Under the pieces are notes generated by a model. The model had not been told where the DNA came from, did not search any database, and worked only from the letters and a program-made list of their open reading frames with translations. Positions 60,401 to 64,000 of a stretch of DNA of 64,000 nt are shown in pieces. Location: the NCBI RefSeq assembly GCF_048771995.1, contig NC_133026.1, positions 105,848,001-105,912,000 on the forward strand, written 5' to 3'. This DNA comes from Taeniopygia guttata (Eukaryota > Chordata > Aves > Passeriformes > Estrildidae). The position numbers were made by a program, and so were the translations under genes. Each line of letters opens with the position of its first letter. The first letter of the stretch is position 1.

Positions 60401-62557
60401 TGGTAGATACTCATCTTTATGACTTCTATTTCCCTTGTAAAGTCCAAGAGATATCAGGGAAGGAAATAGGAAGAAGAAATGGGACAATGCAGGAGAGCTG
60501 CTCCCTCAGAGGCAGTGGGAAGCACAGAAGAAATTAGAACAGCTCTGAGTTTCTGTAATTTTCACAGCAGGTTGGACATGCAGAGTTGCTGAGAATTAAC
60601 ACCTGTGTTTCTGCAGAAGCAAATCCTCAGGAGAACTGTCACAGACTTTGATAGAGATGGAAGCAGCAGGGTTCTGCAGAAACTGAAAGGCATACCCTGG
60701 AAATGTTCTCAATGCCTCAAGGGTTTAAGGTGAATGCTATTCTCCTTGAAACAAAGAAAATTATTTTAGCTATCATGGATGAATGACGAAGCTATGACTT
60801 TAGCATATAAATATGGAGGTGGGTGGTTACATCTATAAAATACTCCAGGAAAGTTGAAAAATTAAACTTTTAAACAAAATTAATTGCTAACTTACAAAAT
60901 TAATTTAAATGAAATATCTTTTTTTGAGAAGGAATCTGTAACATAGAACAGAATTGCACATGACAGCATTCATTGATTGACTTGCTATGGATCTGTGAAA
61001 GTTTAAATCTGTGGGTAAATTCTTCAAGGTCAAAGTAAGTTGCAGGAAAGGTTATTTCAATGCCTAACAAGCAGATGGATATAAATCAGAAATGTTTGAT
61101 GGCCTGAAGATGCCCAGGGGTTTTGAGACCTTGTGATAGTGTTGAGAGCTGCTTTCTGCCTTGTCCAGTCCGGCATGCTGCTTGGCATGAAAAGTAACCA
61201 CCAAACTGGACAACACTGTGCTTGAACCTGGTGTCTGCCCCCTTGCAGATTTCCTTCCATTTTCTCTTGTTCTTTGAAGACATTTAGTAATTTTGTCCTG
61301 CAGTTCATTCTTGTGATGCCCAGGGCTGTCCTACTGTTTGAGGATTTGGCAAGTTACTGCTGGTGAAGAGGCCAAGGACAAGACAACTTGCAGATGAAAT
61401 CTGCTTGAGATGAACAAGGGGTGCCAGTGTCAAGAGACAAGTGGGAAAAGATGAGGAGACAAAAACGCATTCATGAGATAAGATAAAAATACAGCATGTG
61501 ATAGCAGTAGAGGCTACAGAGGAAGCGGTGGAACTTCCAAGAGTAAAAAAGGGACAGAACCAAATGTGGGAAAAAACAAGGAAACAGGGAAGGCACACAC
61601 ATCAGGCCTTAAAATGCAATTTTCCTCACTTAATTTCATCACTGAGTCCATTTCAGCACATCTAATAATAAAAATGGTTGAATTAGAACACCCTAATTGC
61701 ATTCACTGTAAGACCTTGTGGAAAGATTATTAAATTTCTCTGGTTTTGAGAAATTCAGTTACATCATGCCAAATGTGGGCAGAAAGGAAAAAAAAATCAC
61801 TTCCCTGGTGCAGTGTTAGTGATATATAAAGCAAAGGAGAATCAATTTAATACATCACCACTGCAATGTGAATTTCTAAAATCATTGAGCTGAAAAGTAC
61901 AAGCCCACCAGTCTGGTACCATGAAAATGAAAGTTGATGTCTGCCTGGATCAATTTTATCATGAAAATAATGGCATCACTCTGGGCACAAGATTTAAAGC
62001 CTTCAAGGCTTTGGGAAAGGCGCACTCAGTAACCTACATATGAAAGTAGATTGATTGAGAGTGGCTGGAACACACATAAAGCTGACATTTTTACCCATTG
62101 TGGCCTTTATCAAGACTGATAGGCTGAAACATTGTCTTTCTGAATGTTCCCACTGCTTTCATGTGTAAGCTCCTGGGTTTGCATTAACTCTTGAGGCTTT
62201 CACAAGGTGTGTGCGTGGTACATCTAATATACCACTAGATATGTCTTGATGATGTAAAGAAAATGACCTGAATTCATCCTACATGTAGATGCCTCAGAAG
62301 GAAGAGGTTATTTTCACTCTTTAGTTTTCTTTTTATAAACAACTAAGTCTAGACATGATCAGGTACATCTTCTGAGACCAAACAGCCTTTTGTGCAGATA
62401 TAAACTTTGGACATGCACACCCTGCCTTGATGATAGAGGAACTTTTACCTGTTGCTGGGTGCCTGACCCTGGCAAGTGACACATGTACTTTACAACCTCT
62501 GAACCTCTGGCCCCTCTAGATTCGCAGAGAGGGGGTACCACTCAGCCAAGGCTTTGG
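51442..62557. other. Intergenic, no gene seen
   Basis: Non-coding. It contains T22 (54366-54387), T21 (57185-57205) and A22 (58182-58203) tracts. A CpG-spotted compact stretch at 52840-53170 could be regulatory. No CR1 or LTR was recognised over these 11 kb, and no protein-like exon. Confidence 0.45.
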
Positions 62558-63310
62558 ATCATAGAATAATTTAGGTTGAGAAAAGACCTCTAAGATCATC
62601 AAGTCCAACTGTTCACCAAGCACTGCCAAGTCCACCTCCAAACTATGTTCCCAAGTACTACATCTACATGTCTTAAGTACATCTAGGCATGATGACTCAA
62701 CCGCTTCCCTGGACAACCTGTTCAAGTGCTCAACAAACCTTTCCAAGAAGATATTTTTTCTAATATCCAATCCACACCTCCCCAGCACAATCTGAGACCA
62801 TTTCTTCTTCCCTTGTGACTTTCTACATGGGAGAAGAGACCACCCCCCATCTGGCTACAGCCTCCTTTCAGGTGGTTGTAGAGAGTGATAAGATCCCTGC
62901 TGGGCCTCCTTTTCTCCAGACCAAACAATCCCAGCTGCCTCAGCCTCTCCTCATCAGACTTGTACACTAAACACTCCACCATCTCCACTACTTTCTCTGG
63001 ACACACTCTAGCATCTCAATATCTTTCTTGAAGTGAGGGGCCCAGAACTGAATGCAGGATTCAAGGTGGCTTCACCCGTGATGAGTACAGAGGGACAATC
63101 ACTGCCCTGGTCCTGCTGGCCACACTATTCCTGATCCAGGCCAGGATGCCATTGGCCTTCTTGGCCACTTGGGCACACACTGGCTCATCTTGAGCCAGCT
63201 GTTGATCAGCACCCCCAGGTTCTTTGTGGCAGCCAGCTTTCCAGCCACTCTTCCCCGAGCCTGTAGCAATGTGTCATGGGGCTGTTGGGAGCCAAGTACA
63301 AGACCTGCTT
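62558..63310 (-). mobile_element. CR1 LINE 3' fragment (about 750 bp)
   Basis: Starts atcatagaataatttaggtt (reverse complement of the 3' tail), then aagatcatcaagtccaac, ctaatatccaatccacacc, gagagtgataagatccctgc, ggcccagaactgaatgcagga, ccaggatgccattggccttctt and agccactcttccccgagcc. The longest CR1 3' copy in the window; its frames are broken. Confidence 0.93.
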
Positions 63311-64000
63311 AAACAGGTCTCAGCCCTAAAGAGAACTTGGCTTAAGTCTGTTGACATTCCAACCTAAAATAAAGCAACTTTTCAGTACTATGAGAAAAAG
63401 TTAAGAAAGCAAGGAAGCAAACTAAAATGAACTTGGGTTCTTTTTAGGAAGTAAACAGAGGCTAATGAAAATGCTAATAAAGAAGAAAAAAAAACTTAAT
63501 ATGCTATTATGAAAACATATAGTAATTATGAACATTAACAGCATCAGAGGCTGGTGCAAAGAGAGTTGCTTGGTATTTCCCTGAAGATAAAAAGCATCTG
63601 TGTGCATCAGGAATCATCATTTTTTGTTTCTCTGGGGTAGAGGATGCTATGCAATTGCTAGGCCCCCATTTACTCTATACAAATGTTACCCTGCGCAACA
63701 GTGGCTGTCAAAAAGTATTCCATACCTAATGGCAAAAAGCAAATGTCTAATAAGATAGATTCACATGTTGCCAATTAGGTGAACAAATCCATGGGAAGAT
63801 TTCAAGTAAATTAAGTGAAATCTGTGGAATAAGCTACTGTTGAGCAACACTTTCTGCTACTTTGCTCCAAAATGTCAACAAGCTTCCACAATTTCAAGAA
63901 GGAAGAAGGAGAAGCCCAATGCGTCCCAAATTATTTACTCATGAAAAACCACAATCCAAAATAACAAAAAGTTTGGCAGAAAATTATAAAAATGTACAAC
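63311..64000. other. Intergenic, no gene seen
   Basis: AT-rich non-coding sequence to the right edge; no repeat or gene recognised. Confidence 0.45.

Noticed and set aside
1..64000. CRISPR arrays, bacterial operons, rRNA or tRNA genes
   Set aside because: None seen; the sequence is vertebrate nuclear DNA with spliced genes and CR1 elements.

Overview
The window looks like avian nuclear DNA, most likely from a songbird. Several CR1 LINE 3' fragments are recognisable on both strands, together with an older CR1 ORF2 relic. There is also one solo LTR of a kind I associate with passerine endogenous retroviruses (from memory, not searched). Genes are split by GT-AG introns, and base composition is about 40% GC with sparse CpG.

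The only protein-coding content I can support lies in the first 15.5 kb. It is a head-to-tail pair of histamine-receptor-like class A GPCR genes of the H3/H4 family, called HRH4-like. Copy A (exon 2 at 1233-1399, exon 3 at 4045-4839) enters from the left with its first exon outside the window. Copy B (exons at 10112-10358, 12918-13084 and 14730-15452) has all three coding exons. Both keep the three-exon structure and intron phases of H3/H4 receptors. Both keep Asp3.32, Glu5.46, the CWAPY motif and NPxxY, so both look like aminergic (histamine) receptors. Copy B is cut short in helix 8 by a TGA where copy A has CGA.

The two copies are old duplicates: exon 2 differs at 33 of 167 sites and the introns no longer align by eye. 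Yet a 272-nt stretch of exon 3 differs at only three sites, all silent. This is a strong signature of recent gene conversion.

From 15.6 kb to 64 kb I find no gene. The region holds CR1 fragments, the solo LTR, poly-A/T tracts of 21-22 nt, an old 0.4-kb direct repeat (46.4 and 51.05 kb), a small CpG-rich patch (33.85-34.21 kb), and several stretches that look like conserved non-coding elements by composition only (notably 37.36-38.17 kb). A long gene-free flank is what is expected if this is the HRH4-ZNF521 interval of other amniotes, but no flanking gene is visible to prove it.
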